A stretch of DNA of 10,796 bases from DASRBO01 sp035653595 (GTDB lineage Bacteria > Actinomycetota > Acidimicrobiia > Acidimicrobiales > JAJPHE01): positions 1-10,796 of the forward strand of contig DASRBO010000102.1 of assembly GCA_035653595.1 (NCBI GenBank). The letters run 5' to 3'. This document shows positions 1 through 7,204 of the stretch, piece after piece. The number at the start of each line of letters is the position of its first letter. Positions within the stretch are counted from its first letter, which is position 1. The notes below the pieces were generated by a model that had not been told where the DNA came from, did not search any database, and saw nothing but the letters and a program-made list of their open reading frames with translations. A program made the translations under genes and the position numbers.

Positions 1-1
1 C

Positions 2-547
2 TGTAAAGGTGATTCGCCGAGTAACTCCGTCGAAGCCGCCCCAGGTGAGATTGACGATCTCCGACAGGCGCATGCCGGACAGGCCGAGGCGCAGACCGAT
101 CTCGTCCCGCAGGCCGTGCAGGGTGCCGTCCTGACAGGCGCCAATGAGAAGGACGTAGGCCTCCTCGCGCGTGAGCCAGCGTCCCGGGTTCCTGGCCTGC
201 ACCTTGCCGTAGGTCTTCGGATACTGGCGACGGAGAGGCGCCAGCTGCGGACCGAGGTCGGCGGCCAGTCCGGACCGGGAACACCAGGTCAGGAAGGTCC
301 TCACGCTCGACAGGCGCTGCCGGACGGTGTTGTTGGCCAGGGGACGGCCGGCGCCGGTGACCCAGGTGAACAGGTCGGCCTCGGTCAGCTCCGAGGGGTG
401 TCGGCGGCCGGTCGTGCGGAACAGATCCCGGAGATGGCCGGCGTTCTGCTTCCGGGTCTGCGGGTTCGCGTAGCGGGCCAGGAACTCGAAGAGGATCCCG
501 GCCAGGTCCTCGTCGCGCCGGCCGATCGGTACGACCGGCGCAACACC
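2..547 (-). CDS. Tyrosine recombinase (phage-integrase family), N-terminal half; 3' end outside window, start unresolved, possibly a pseudogene
   Basis: Site-specific DNA recombinase, recognised from the reverse-strand translation. A helical core-binding (SAM-like) region comes first, with stretches such as LAGILFEFLARYANPQTRKQ and NNTVRQRLSSVRTFLTWCSR. Next is the start of the catalytic domain, RWLTREEAYVLL (about 181-161). Then comes the box-I motif LRLGLSGMRLSEIVNLTW, whose Arg codon at 68-70 should be the first catalytic Arg. The box-II HxxR and the Tyr would lie beyond position 1 and cannot be checked. The frame is open from 637 downward but has no ATG, GTG or TTG before the conserved part; only CTG (503-505) is available. 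GTG (544-546) and TTG (541-543) exist in the neighbouring frame, so a one-base indel, a rare start or 5' decay are all possible. Codon use includes more A/T-ending codons than the neighbours, which fits acquired DNA. The family call is firm; integrity is not. Confidence 0.75.
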
Positions 548-560
548 GGACGACGGGGAG

Positions 561-971
561 TTACTCGGTGATTTCCTTGATCTTGGCAGCGATTTCCAGG
601 GCGCTGGCGTCGGTGCCGCCGCCGCCCTGCATGGCCATCAGCTTGGTCATGTCGCCTTCGACCTTGACCTTGCCGGCCATGAACGCCTGCATGCCGGCCT
701 GGGCGTTGCCCTCCACGAAGATCGCCTTGGCGGTGTCGTAGTCGACCGTGATGGTCACGTCGGGGGAGTCGATGTGGCCGAGGTCCATCTCCATCTCGCC
801 CGTGCTGGTGTCCATGTGGGCCTGGATGGTCCCCTCGCCGAAAGGCACGTTGGTGATGTTCTGGTTCATCTTGACCACGTGGGCGACCGGCTGGGACTTG
901 CCCCGGTACTCCTCGCGGATCTTCTTCGCCTCGTCCATCCACTCGGCGGAGAGGAAGGGGTACTTGGCCAT
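561..971 (-). CDS. SCP-2 sterol/lipid-transfer domain protein
   Basis: A 136-residue, stand-alone SCP2 domain protein. The family forms a small alpha/beta fold with a hydrophobic tunnel that binds sterols, fatty acids or acyl-CoAs in the cytoplasm. The pattern is typical: an N-terminal helix (SAEWMDEAKKIREEYRGK), a central antiparallel sheet with alternating hydrophobic residues (residues about 50-80, including DVTITVDYDTAKAIFVEGN), and the C-terminal AFMAGKVKVEGDMTKLMAMQ segment in which SCP2 proteins carry a 'G-K-hydrophobic-x-G-D' signature. There is no signal peptide or membrane segment. The ATG start is supported by AAGGAG at 977-982, six bases upstream. The gene is divergent from the ferredoxin gene and shares with it a gap containing a 20-bp palindrome, so repression by a lipid-responsive TetR protein is plausible. 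The ligand cannot be read from sequence. The recombinase frame follows closely downstream on the same strand. Confidence 0.9.
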   Translation of the reverse strand: MAKYPFLSAEWMDEAKKIREEYRGKSQPVAHVVKMNQNITNVPFGEGTIQAHMDTSTGEMEMDLGHIDSPDVTITVDYDTAKAIFVEGNAQAGMQAFMAGKVKVEGDMTKLMAMQGGGGTDASALEIAAKIKEITE

Positions 972-976
972 TCACG

Positions 977-982
977 CTCCTT
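977..982 (-). promoter_or_regulatory. Ribosome binding site of the SCP2 gene
   Basis: On the minus strand the sequence reads AAGGAG, then six bases, then the ATG at 969-971. This near-perfect Shine-Dalgarno sequence fixes the SCP2 start, in contrast to the weak or absent sites of the facing ferredoxin gene. Confidence 0.8.
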
Positions 983-1011
983 GTCGGTAGCTCGCCTGGG
1001 TTGTGCGGGCG

Positions 1012-1042
1012 AAGCTAGTCCGCAACTTGACCGAGCGGTCAA
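1012..1042 (-). promoter_or_regulatory. Candidate promoter of the SCP2 gene, overlapping the palindrome
   Basis: On the minus strand, TTGACC (1037-1042) resembles a sigma-70 -35 box and TAGCTT (1012-1017) fits the actinobacterial TANNNT -10 pattern. The spacer is 19 bases, longer than the ideal 17, so the call is tentative. The -35 box lies inside one arm of the 1025-1044 palindrome, so a protein bound there would block this promoter. Confidence 0.35.
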
Positions 1043-1044
1043 GT
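1025..1044. promoter_or_regulatory. Perfect 20-bp palindrome, probable TetR-family operator
   Basis: The sequence ACTTGACCGAGCGGTCAAGT has two perfect 9-base arms (1025-1033 and 1036-1044) around the 2-base centre AG. A GACCG-NN-CGGTC core with even symmetry is a common form of TetR/AcrR-family operators in actinobacteria and related groups. It sits between the divergent SCP2 and ferredoxin genes, overlaps the likely SCP2 -35 box, and lies 20 bases upstream of the candidate ferredoxin -10. One dimer pair could therefore control both directions. No tetR gene is in the window, so the regulator is unknown. Confidence 0.6.
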
Positions 1045-1063
1045 GGGCCCAGGGCCCGACTAG

Positions 1064-1069
1064 TAGGCT
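1064..1069 (+). promoter_or_regulatory. Candidate -10 box for a leaderless ferredoxin transcript
   Basis: TAGGCT matches TANNNT and lies eight bases before the GTG at 1078. That places the expected transcription start at or within a base or two of the start codon. No Shine-Dalgarno sequence precedes this GTG, which is consistent with leaderless translation. No good -35 is visible at 16-18 bases. The palindrome end (1044) falls in that region, so a bound regulator would interfere. Confidence 0.4.
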
Positions 1070-1077
1070 GGCCGGCT

Positions 1078-1401
1078 GTGCCGGCTGCCACCCGTGACGA
1101 GCGCATCGAGCATCACGAGCGCAACCCGAAGTGGAAGAACGCCCCAGTGCGCATCGAGATGTCCGAGTGCATCAACTGCGACACCTGCCTGCGCCACTGC
1201 CCCCCGCAGTTCGGGGCCATCTTCAACCACGGCATCGACGTGATCATCCTGCCCGAGCTGTGCTCGGGCTGCGGCAAGTGCCTCGACCCGTGCCCGGTCG
1301 ACTGCATCTACGAGGATCCGGACTGGAAGCCGGCCCCGACCGACTGGTGGGAGGAGCCGCTCGGCCCCGACGATCCCTACGTCAGCCGGGTGCGGAGGTG
1401 A
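1078..1401 (+). CDS. 2[4Fe-4S] ferredoxin
   Basis: A 107-residue cytoplasmic electron carrier of the bacterial 8Fe type. Two cluster motifs are clear: CINCDTCLRHCP (CxxCxxCxxxCP) and CSGCGKCLDPCPVDC. They are separated by about 25 residues, as in the duplicated clostridial-type fold. An acidic, Trp-rich tail follows (DPDWKPAPTDWWEEPLGPDD). GTG at 1078 is chosen because it lies eight bases after a TANNNT box and gives an N-terminus in proportion to the family. The frame is open upstream to a GTG at 1003, but that would put the palindrome and promoter inside the gene. The stop overlaps the next gene's earliest GTG. The partner oxidoreductase is not in the window. The DHAD encoded downstream contains an Fe-S cluster but is not known to need a ferredoxin, so the linkage may be only transcriptional. 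Confidence 0.9.
   Translation: MPAATRDERIEHHERNPKWKNAPVRIEMSECINCDTCLRHCPPQFGAIFNHGIDVIILPELCSGCGKCLDPCPVDCIYEDPDWKPAPTDWWEEPLGPDDPYVSRVRR
1394..1401 (+). promoter_or_regulatory. Strong Shine-Dalgarno sequence inside the ferredoxin stop region
   Basis: GGAGGTGA is fully complementary to the anti-Shine-Dalgarno core of 16S rRNA and contains the ferredoxin stop TGA. It directly abuts the GTG at 1398, too close to serve it, but is eight bases from the in-frame GTG at 1410. It therefore favours 1410 as the hydrolase start. Confidence 0.6.
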
Positions 1402-1409
1402 CGGCGCCG

Positions 1410-2153
1410 GTGCTGGCCGGGGCCGAGCCCTGGGCGGCCGAAGGGGGGCCGGAGGGCGCCCTGGTCCTCCACGGCTTCACCGGCAACCCGCAGTCCATGC
1501 GACCCCTGGCCCGGGCCTTCGCTGAGGCCGGCTTCACCACCGAGCTGCCCCTCCTGCCCGGGCACGGGACCGTCATCGAGGACATGATCCCGACCCGGTG
1601 GGCCGACTGGCACCGGGCGGCCGAGGAGGCCTACGCCGGGCTGGCGAGGCGCTGCCGGCGGGTGGTGGTCGCCGGCCTGTCGATGGGGGGCACCCTGACC
1701 TGCCGGCTGGCCGCCGACCACCCGGAGATCGCCGGCATCGTGGTGGTCAACCCGCTGGTGGACCCGCCGGCCGACTCGTTCTTCGAGATCCTCTCCGGGC
1801 TGCTCGAGTCCGGCACCGAGGTCATGGCCGGGGTGGGCTCCGACATCGCCATGCCCGGCATAACCGAGGCGGCCTACGCCGGCTCCCCGGTGGCGGCAGC
1901 CAAGTCCCTCTTCGAGGGGGTGCGCCAGCTGCGGCCCGACCTGAGCCGTATCACCTGTCCGGTCCTCATCTACACCAGCACCCAGGACCACGTGGTCCCC
2001 CCGGTGTCGAGCGACGTCCTGGCGGCGTCGGTGTCCGGTCCGGTCGAGCGGGTGATCCTGGAGCGCAGCTACCACGTGGCGACCCTCGACTACGACGCCG
2101 CCGACATCGAGGCCGGCGCCGTCGAGTTCGCCCGCCGCGTAACCAAGAGCTGA
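1410..2153 (+). CDS. Alpha/beta-hydrolase, carboxylesterase / monoacylglycerol-lipase-like
   Basis: About 247 residues, a size close to Geobacillus Est30-type carboxylesterases, which hydrolyse short- to medium-chain esters. All elements of the fold are visible: the oxyanion strand-loop ALVLHGFTGNPQSM near the N-terminus, an LPGHG loop, the nucleophile elbow AGLSMGG (Ser), an acid in YTSTQDHVVP (Asp), and a C-terminal SYHVATLDYD (His). There is no signal peptide, so the enzyme should be cytoplasmic. The first in-frame GTG (1398) overlaps the ferredoxin stop. GTG at 1410 is preferred because GGAGGTGA lies eight bases before it. The gatC start follows two bases after the stop, so the gene belongs to the same transcript. 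The natural substrate is unknown. It is not a known partner of GatCAB. Confidence 0.88.
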   Translation: MLAGAEPWAAEGGPEGALVLHGFTGNPQSMRPLARAFAEAGFTTELPLLPGHGTVIEDMIPTRWADWHRAAEEAYAGLARRCRRVVVAGLSMGGTLTCRLAADHPEIAGIVVVNPLVDPPADSFFEILSGLLESGTEVMAGVGSDIAMPGITEAAYAGSPVAAAKSLFEGVRQLRPDLSRITCPVLIYTSTQDHVVPPVSSDVLAASVSGPVERVILERSYHVATLDYDAADIEAGAVEFARRVTKS

Positions 2154-2155
2154 AC

Positions 2156-2473
2156 GTGGCCGGAGACCACCCCGGCCGGCCCATCTCCAGGCCGGACGTC
2201 GTCCACGTCGCCCATCTGGCCCGGCTGGAGCTGTCGGACGAGGAGATCGACCTCTTCACCGGTCAGCTGGCCGCCGTTCTGGAGCACGCCGCCGACATCG
2301 CCGCCCTCGACACCGACGGGGTGCCCCCCACCTCGCACCCCCTGCCGGTGCGCAACGTGCTGCGCGAGGACGTGGTCGTAGCCGGCCTCCAGCGCGACGA
2401 GGTGCTGGCCCAGGCCCCCGCGCCCGAGGACAACCGCTTCCGGGTGCCGCGCATCCTGGGCGAGTCTCCGTGA
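2156..2473 (+). CDS. gatC: Asp-tRNA(Asn)/Glu-tRNA(Gln) amidotransferase subunit C
   Basis: A 105-residue subunit that wraps around the GatA-GatB interface and stabilises the transamidosome, which converts misacylated Glu-tRNA(Gln) and/or Asp-tRNA(Asn) to the amide forms. Family landmarks are DVVHVAHLARLELSDEEI near the N-terminus, a helical middle, the loop around GVPPTSHPLPV, and the C-terminal NRFRVPRIL(GE), which is the standard GatC ending. The GTG start at 2156 is two bases after the hydrolase stop and is preceded by a modest AAGAG (2145-2149). The stop overlaps gatA by four bases (GTGA), which implies translational coupling and equal subunit output. Confidence 0.95.
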   Translation: MAGDHPGRPISRPDVVHVAHLARLELSDEEIDLFTGQLAAVLEHAADIAALDTDGVPPTSHPLPVRNVLREDVVVAGLQRDEVLAQAPAPEDNRFRVPRILGESP

Positions 2474-3921
2474 GCCGGCGCCGCGCCCTCGACACCGCCG
2501 CCGCCGTGCGGGCCGGCGAGCTGTCCGCCATCGAGGTCCTGGAGGAGCACCTGGGGGCCATCGAGGCGGCCGAGGGGGACGTACACGCCTTCAACCTGGT
2601 GCTGGCCGACGCCGCCAGGGCCCGGGCGGAGGAGATCGACAGGCAGGTGGCGGCGGGATCGGACCCGGGGCCCCTGGCCGGCGTGCCCGTCGCCCTCAAG
2701 GACAACCTGTGCACCAGGGGGGTGGCGACCACCTGCTCGTCCCGCATCCTCGAGGGCTGGGTCCCCCCCTACGACGCCACCGTGGTCGAGCGGCTGCGCC
2801 GGGCGGGGGCGGTGGTGGTGGGCAAGACCAACCTCGACGAGTTCGCCATGGGCTCCTCGACGGAGAACTCCGCCTTCGGGCCGACCCGGAACCCCCTCGA
2901 CTTATCGCTGGTGCCTGGCGGCTCCAGCGGCGGCAGCGCCGCCGCCGTGGCCGCCGGCTTCGCCACCCTGGGCCTGGGCTCCGACACCGGCGGGTCGATC
3001 CGCCAGCCGGCCGCCCTGTGCGGGGTGGTGGGGGCCAAGCCCACCTACGGGCTGGTCTCCCGCTACGGCCTGGTCGCCTTCGCCAGCTCGTTGGACCAGA
3101 TCGGCCCCTTCGCCGTGGACGTGCCCGACGCCGCCGCCCTGCTCGAAGTGATCGCCGGCCACGACCCCCGCGACTCCACCTCCCTCAACGCTCCGGCGCC
3201 GTCCATGCTCGACGGGTTATCCATGGGGGTCGACGGTCTGCGGGTGGGGGTGGTGTCCGAAATGCTCGAAGGGGTCGAGCCGGCCGCCGCCGCCGCCGTG
3301 CAGGACGCCGCCGAGGCCCTGGCCCGGGTGGGGGCCCGGCCGGACAAGGCCTCGGTCCCCGCCGCCATATACGGGCTGTCGGCCTACTACCTCATCGCCC
3401 CGGCCGAGGCCTCGAGCAACCTGGCCCGCTACGACGGGGTCCGCTACGGCCTGCGGGTCGACGCCCCCGACGTGACCGCCATGTTCGCCCGGACCAGGGC
3501 GGCCGGGTTCGGGGCCGAGGTCAAGCGCCGGATCATGCTCGGGACCTACGCCCTGTCCGCCGGGTACTACGACGCCTACTACGGCCGGGCCCAGCGGGTG
3601 CGCACCCTGATCATCCGCGACTTCGAGGAGGCCTACCGCAGCTTCGACGTGCTGCTGGCCCCGACCACCCCCGGCCCCGCCTTCCCCCTGGGAGCCAAGG
3701 TCGACGACCCCCTCGCCATGTACATGAACGACATCTGCACAATCCCGTCCAACCTGGCCGGCCACCCCGCCATCAGCGTCCCGTGGCAGGCGCCGGGAGC
3801 GTCCCTGCCGGTCGGGGTGCAGGTCCTCGCCCCGGCGCTGGGCGAGCCGGTCATGTTCCGGGTGGCGGCCGCCATCGAGGCCCTGGCCCCGCCCCGGCCC
3901 GAGCAGGGGGCAGGCCGGTGA
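2470..3921 (+). CDS. gatA: Asp-tRNA(Asn)/Glu-tRNA(Gln) amidotransferase subunit A (glutaminase)
   Basis: A 483-residue amidase-signature enzyme that releases ammonia from glutamine for transfer in GatB. The Ser-cisSer-Lys triad is intact: Lys77 in GVPVALKDN, cis-Ser152 in PGGSSGGS, and nucleophile Ser176 in GSDTGGSIRQPAALCG. These match the spacing of the Staphylococcus aureus enzyme with an offset of two. YGLVSRYGLVAFASSLDQIG and the C-terminal PAISVPW segment are also typical. Length is normal, with no frameshift. It starts at a GTG overlapping gatC by four bases and ends in a four-base overlap with gatB. The weak Shine-Dalgarno sequence at the start suggests that it relies on coupling to gatC. 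Confidence 0.97.
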   Translation: MSRRRALDTAAAVRAGELSAIEVLEEHLGAIEAAEGDVHAFNLVLADAARARAEEIDRQVAAGSDPGPLAGVPVALKDNLCTRGVATTCSSRILEGWVPPYDATVVERLRRAGAVVVGKTNLDEFAMGSSTENSAFGPTRNPLDLSLVPGGSSGGSAAAVAAGFATLGLGSDTGGSIRQPAALCGVVGAKPTYGLVSRYGLVAFASSLDQIGPFAVDVPDAAALLEVIAGHDPRDSTSLNAPAPSMLDGLSMGVDGLRVGVVSEMLEGVEPAAAAAVQDAAEALARVGARPDKASVPAAIYGLSAYYLIAPAEASSNLARYDGVRYGLRVDAPDVTAMFARTRAAGFGAEVKRRIMLGTYALSAGYYDAYYGRAQRVRTLIIRDFEEAYRSFDVLLAPTTPGPAFPLGAKVDDPLAMYMNDICTIPSNLAGHPAISVPWQAPGASLPVGVQVLAPALGEPVMFRVAAAIEALAPPRPEQGAGR

Positions 3922-5333
3922 GCGAGTGGGAGACCGTCATCGGCCTCGAGGTGCACTGCGAGCTGCGCACCGCCACCAAGCTGTTCTGCGGATGCCGCAA
4001 CGAGTTCGGGGCCGAGCCCAACACCCTGGTGTGCCCGGTCTGCCTCGGCCTGCCCGGATCGCTGCCGGTGCTCAACCGCCAGGCCGTTGAGCTGGCCATG
4101 GGCATCGGGCTGGCCCTGCACTGCCAGGTGAAGCCCTCGGTGTTCCACCGGAAGAACTACTTCTATCCCGACATGCCGAAGGACTACCAGGTCAGCCAGT
4201 ACGACGAGCCCATCAACGTGGAGGGCTGGCTGGAGCTGCCTGACGGGTTCCGGGTGGGGATCGTGCGGGCCCACATGGAGGAGGACACGGGCAAGATCAC
4301 CCACGTCGGTGGGGGCGGTCGCATCCACGAGGCGGCCCACTCCCTGATCGACTACAACCGGGCCGGGGTCCCCCTGGTCGAGATAGTCAGCGCCCCCGAC
4401 CTGCGCAGCGCCGAGGGGGCCCGGGCCTACGTATCGGAGCTGCGCTCCATCCTGGTGGCCACCGGCGCATCCGACGGGAAGATGGAGGAGGGGTCCCTGC
4501 GGGTCGACGCCAACGTGTCGGTCCGCCGCCCCGGGGAGCCCTTCGGCACCCGGTGCGAGATCAAGAACCTCAACTCCCTGCGCTCGCTGGGCCGGGCCAT
4601 AGAGCACGAGGCCGAACGCCAGGTCGGGGTCCTCGAGGCCGGGGGCACCATCGCCCAGGAGACCCGCCACTGGGACGAGGCCGCCGGGCGCACCCTCAGC
4701 GGGCGCACCAAGGAGCAGTCCGAGGACTACCGCTACTTCCAGGAGCCCGACCTGGTGCCGGTCGCCCCCGACGACGACTGGCTCACCGGGGTGGCCGCCC
4801 GCCTGCCGCTGCTGCCCGCCGCCCGGCGGGACCGCCTGGCCGAGGTGACCTCCATGGCGGGCACCGAGGTGGCGACGCTGGTCGAGCTGGGCCTCGACGA
4901 CCTGGTGGTGGAGGCGGTCGGCGCCGGGGCCGAGGCCCGGGTGGCGGTCAACCGGGCGGCCAACGAGGTGGCCGCCAACCTGAGCGGGCTGGGGAACCTG
5001 ACCTCGGCGAGCTTCGCCAAGGTGGTCCGCATGGAGAGCACCGGCAAGCTCACCCCGACCCAGGCCAAGGCGGTGCTGGCCGAGCTCTTGGCCTCCGGCG
5101 GCGACCCGGAGGAGGTCGCCAGGGACCGCGGCTTCGAGGCCCTGGCCGAGGACGCCCTCGCCGGGGTGATCGATAAGGTCGTCGCCGACAACCCGTCCGA
5201 GTGGGAGAGGTACGTGGGCGGCGACGACAAGGTGGTGCAGTTCTTCACCGGCCAGGTCATGAAGCAGACCCAGGGCAAGGCCAACGGGGCGGCGGTGGCC
5301 GCCGCCCTGCGGGCCCGGGCGGGACGGTCCTAG
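3918..5333 (+). CDS. gatB: Asp-tRNA(Asn)/Glu-tRNA(Gln) amidotransferase subunit B
   Basis: A 471-residue subunit that activates the misacylated tRNA with ATP and accepts the ammonia from GatA. The N-terminal catalytic cradle starts WETVIGLEVHCEL. A four-Cys zinc site is present (CGC at residues 24-26, CPVC at 39-42), followed by FHRKNYFYPDMPKDYQVSQ and the Mg-site region HMEEDTGK. Other landmarks are the SLRVDANVSVR and RCEIKNLNS motifs and YRYFQEPDLVPV; many homologues have Pro where this protein has Gln. The C-terminal YqeY-like tRNA-binding tail ends with FFTGQVMKQTQGKANG. The GTG start is preceded by a run of five Gs (3906-3910), seven bases away, and overlaps the gatA stop. The presence of GatCAB suggests that the host makes Gln-tRNA and/or Asn-tRNA indirectly; which one cannot be told from the window. 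Confidence 0.97.
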   Translation: MSEWETVIGLEVHCELRTATKLFCGCRNEFGAEPNTLVCPVCLGLPGSLPVLNRQAVELAMGIGLALHCQVKPSVFHRKNYFYPDMPKDYQVSQYDEPINVEGWLELPDGFRVGIVRAHMEEDTGKITHVGGGGRIHEAAHSLIDYNRAGVPLVEIVSAPDLRSAEGARAYVSELRSILVATGASDGKMEEGSLRVDANVSVRRPGEPFGTRCEIKNLNSLRSLGRAIEHEAERQVGVLEAGGTIAQETRHWDEAAGRTLSGRTKEQSEDYRYFQEPDLVPVAPDDDWLTGVAARLPLLPAARRDRLAEVTSMAGTEVATLVELGLDDLVVEAVGAGAEARVAVNRAANEVAANLSGLGNLTSASFAKVVRMESTGKLTPTQAKAVLAELLASGGDPEEVARDRGFEALAEDALAGVIDKVVADNPSEWERYVGGDDKVVQFFTGQVMKQTQGKANGAAVAAALRARAGRS

Positions 5334-5335
5334 CC

Positions 5336-7042
<1,707 letters not shown>

Positions 7043-7056
7043 AGCCGGCCAACTTC

Positions 7057-7085
7057 TGGTCAGGACGGGCCGCGGCGTGTAGCAT
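7057..7085 (+). promoter_or_regulatory. Candidate promoter of the ilv leader / ilvBNC operon
   Basis: TAGCAT (7080-7085) fits the TANNNT -10 pattern. TGGTCA (7057-7062) matches four of six bases of TTGACA at a 17-base spacing. The expected transcription start (about 7092-7096) falls at or just before the leader-peptide ATG at 7096, so the leader would be translated from a leaderless or almost leaderless mRNA. No Shine-Dalgarno sequence precedes that ATG, which agrees. Confidence 0.5.
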
Positions 7086-7095
7086 CCCCACCGTC

Positions 7096-7125
7096 ATGGC
7101 CCGCCTCCTCGTAATCGTTACTTAG
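7096..7125 (+). CDS. ilvB leader peptide MARLLVIVT (attenuator sensor)
   Basis: A nine-codon frame (ATG to TAG) encodes Met-Ala-Arg-Leu-Leu-Val-Ile-Val-Thr. Five consecutive codons specify the three branched-chain amino acids made by the pathway, the hallmark of ribosome-mediated attenuation. The valine codons are GTA and GTT, rarely used in this GC-rich stretch, where GTC and GTG dominate; that would heighten sensitivity to charged tRNA. The frame stops exactly where the first hairpin starts (7125) and lies upstream of an intrinsic terminator and ilvB. Leader-peptide control of ilvBNC is established in Corynebacterium glutamicum and predicted for other actinobacteria. This peptide is short and probably leaderless. 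A chance open frame is unlikely given composition and position. Confidence 0.85.
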   Translation: MARLLVIVT

Positions 7126-7154
7126 CGCACGCCCTGCCAACGCAGCGCGTGCGC
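7125..7154 (+). promoter_or_regulatory. Leader hairpin 1 of the ilvB attenuator
   Basis: GCGCACGC (7125-7132) pairs perfectly with GCGTGCGC (7147-7154). Inside, CTGC (7134-7137) pairs with GCAG (7142-7145) around the loop CAAC, with a single C/C mismatch between the two helices. The 12-bp hairpin begins on the last base of the leader stop codon, so a ribosome at the stop would cover its left arm. It is the expected pause or competing structure of an attenuator. I could not find a clear antiterminator pairing between its right arm and the terminator stem. Confidence 0.7.
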
Positions 7155-7157
7155 CTT

Positions 7158-7188
7158 ACGACCTCCCGAACGGGAGGTCGTTTCATTT
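7158..7188 (+). terminator. Intrinsic terminator of the ilvB attenuator
   Basis: ACGACCTCCC (7158-7167) and GGGAGGTCGT (7172-7181) form a perfect 10-bp stem with loop GAAC, followed by TTCATTT in a region otherwise poor in T. It lies three bases after hairpin 1 and 16 bases before the ilvB start, so it can stop transcription before the operon. The left-arm bases CTCCCG (7163-7168) can also pair with CGGGAG (7193-7198), which contains the ilvB Shine-Dalgarno sequence. Confidence 0.8.
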
Positions 7189-7204
7189 CCAGCGGGAGAT
7201 CGAG

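Noticed and set aside
116..571. A plus-strand open frame of 151 codons over the recombinase region.
   Set aside because: The minus-strand translation gives a clear tyrosine recombinase with its box-I Arg, while this frame gives low-complexity Gly/Arg-rich sequence.
385..975. A minus-strand open frame of 196 codons covering SCP2 and part of the recombinase.
   Set aside because: It is out of frame with both recognisable proteins and yields Arg-rich sequence with no family resemblance.
1027..1069. TTGACC (1027-1032) as the -35 partner of TAGGCT (1064-1069).
   Set aside because: The spacer would be 31 bases, far beyond a functional sigma-70 spacing. The motif is better explained as an operator arm.
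1003..1077. N-terminal extension of the ferredoxin to the GTG at 1003.
   Set aside because: It would place the 20-bp palindrome and the TAGGCT box inside the gene and adds residues unlike ferredoxin N-termini. The GTG at 1078 fits a leaderless start.
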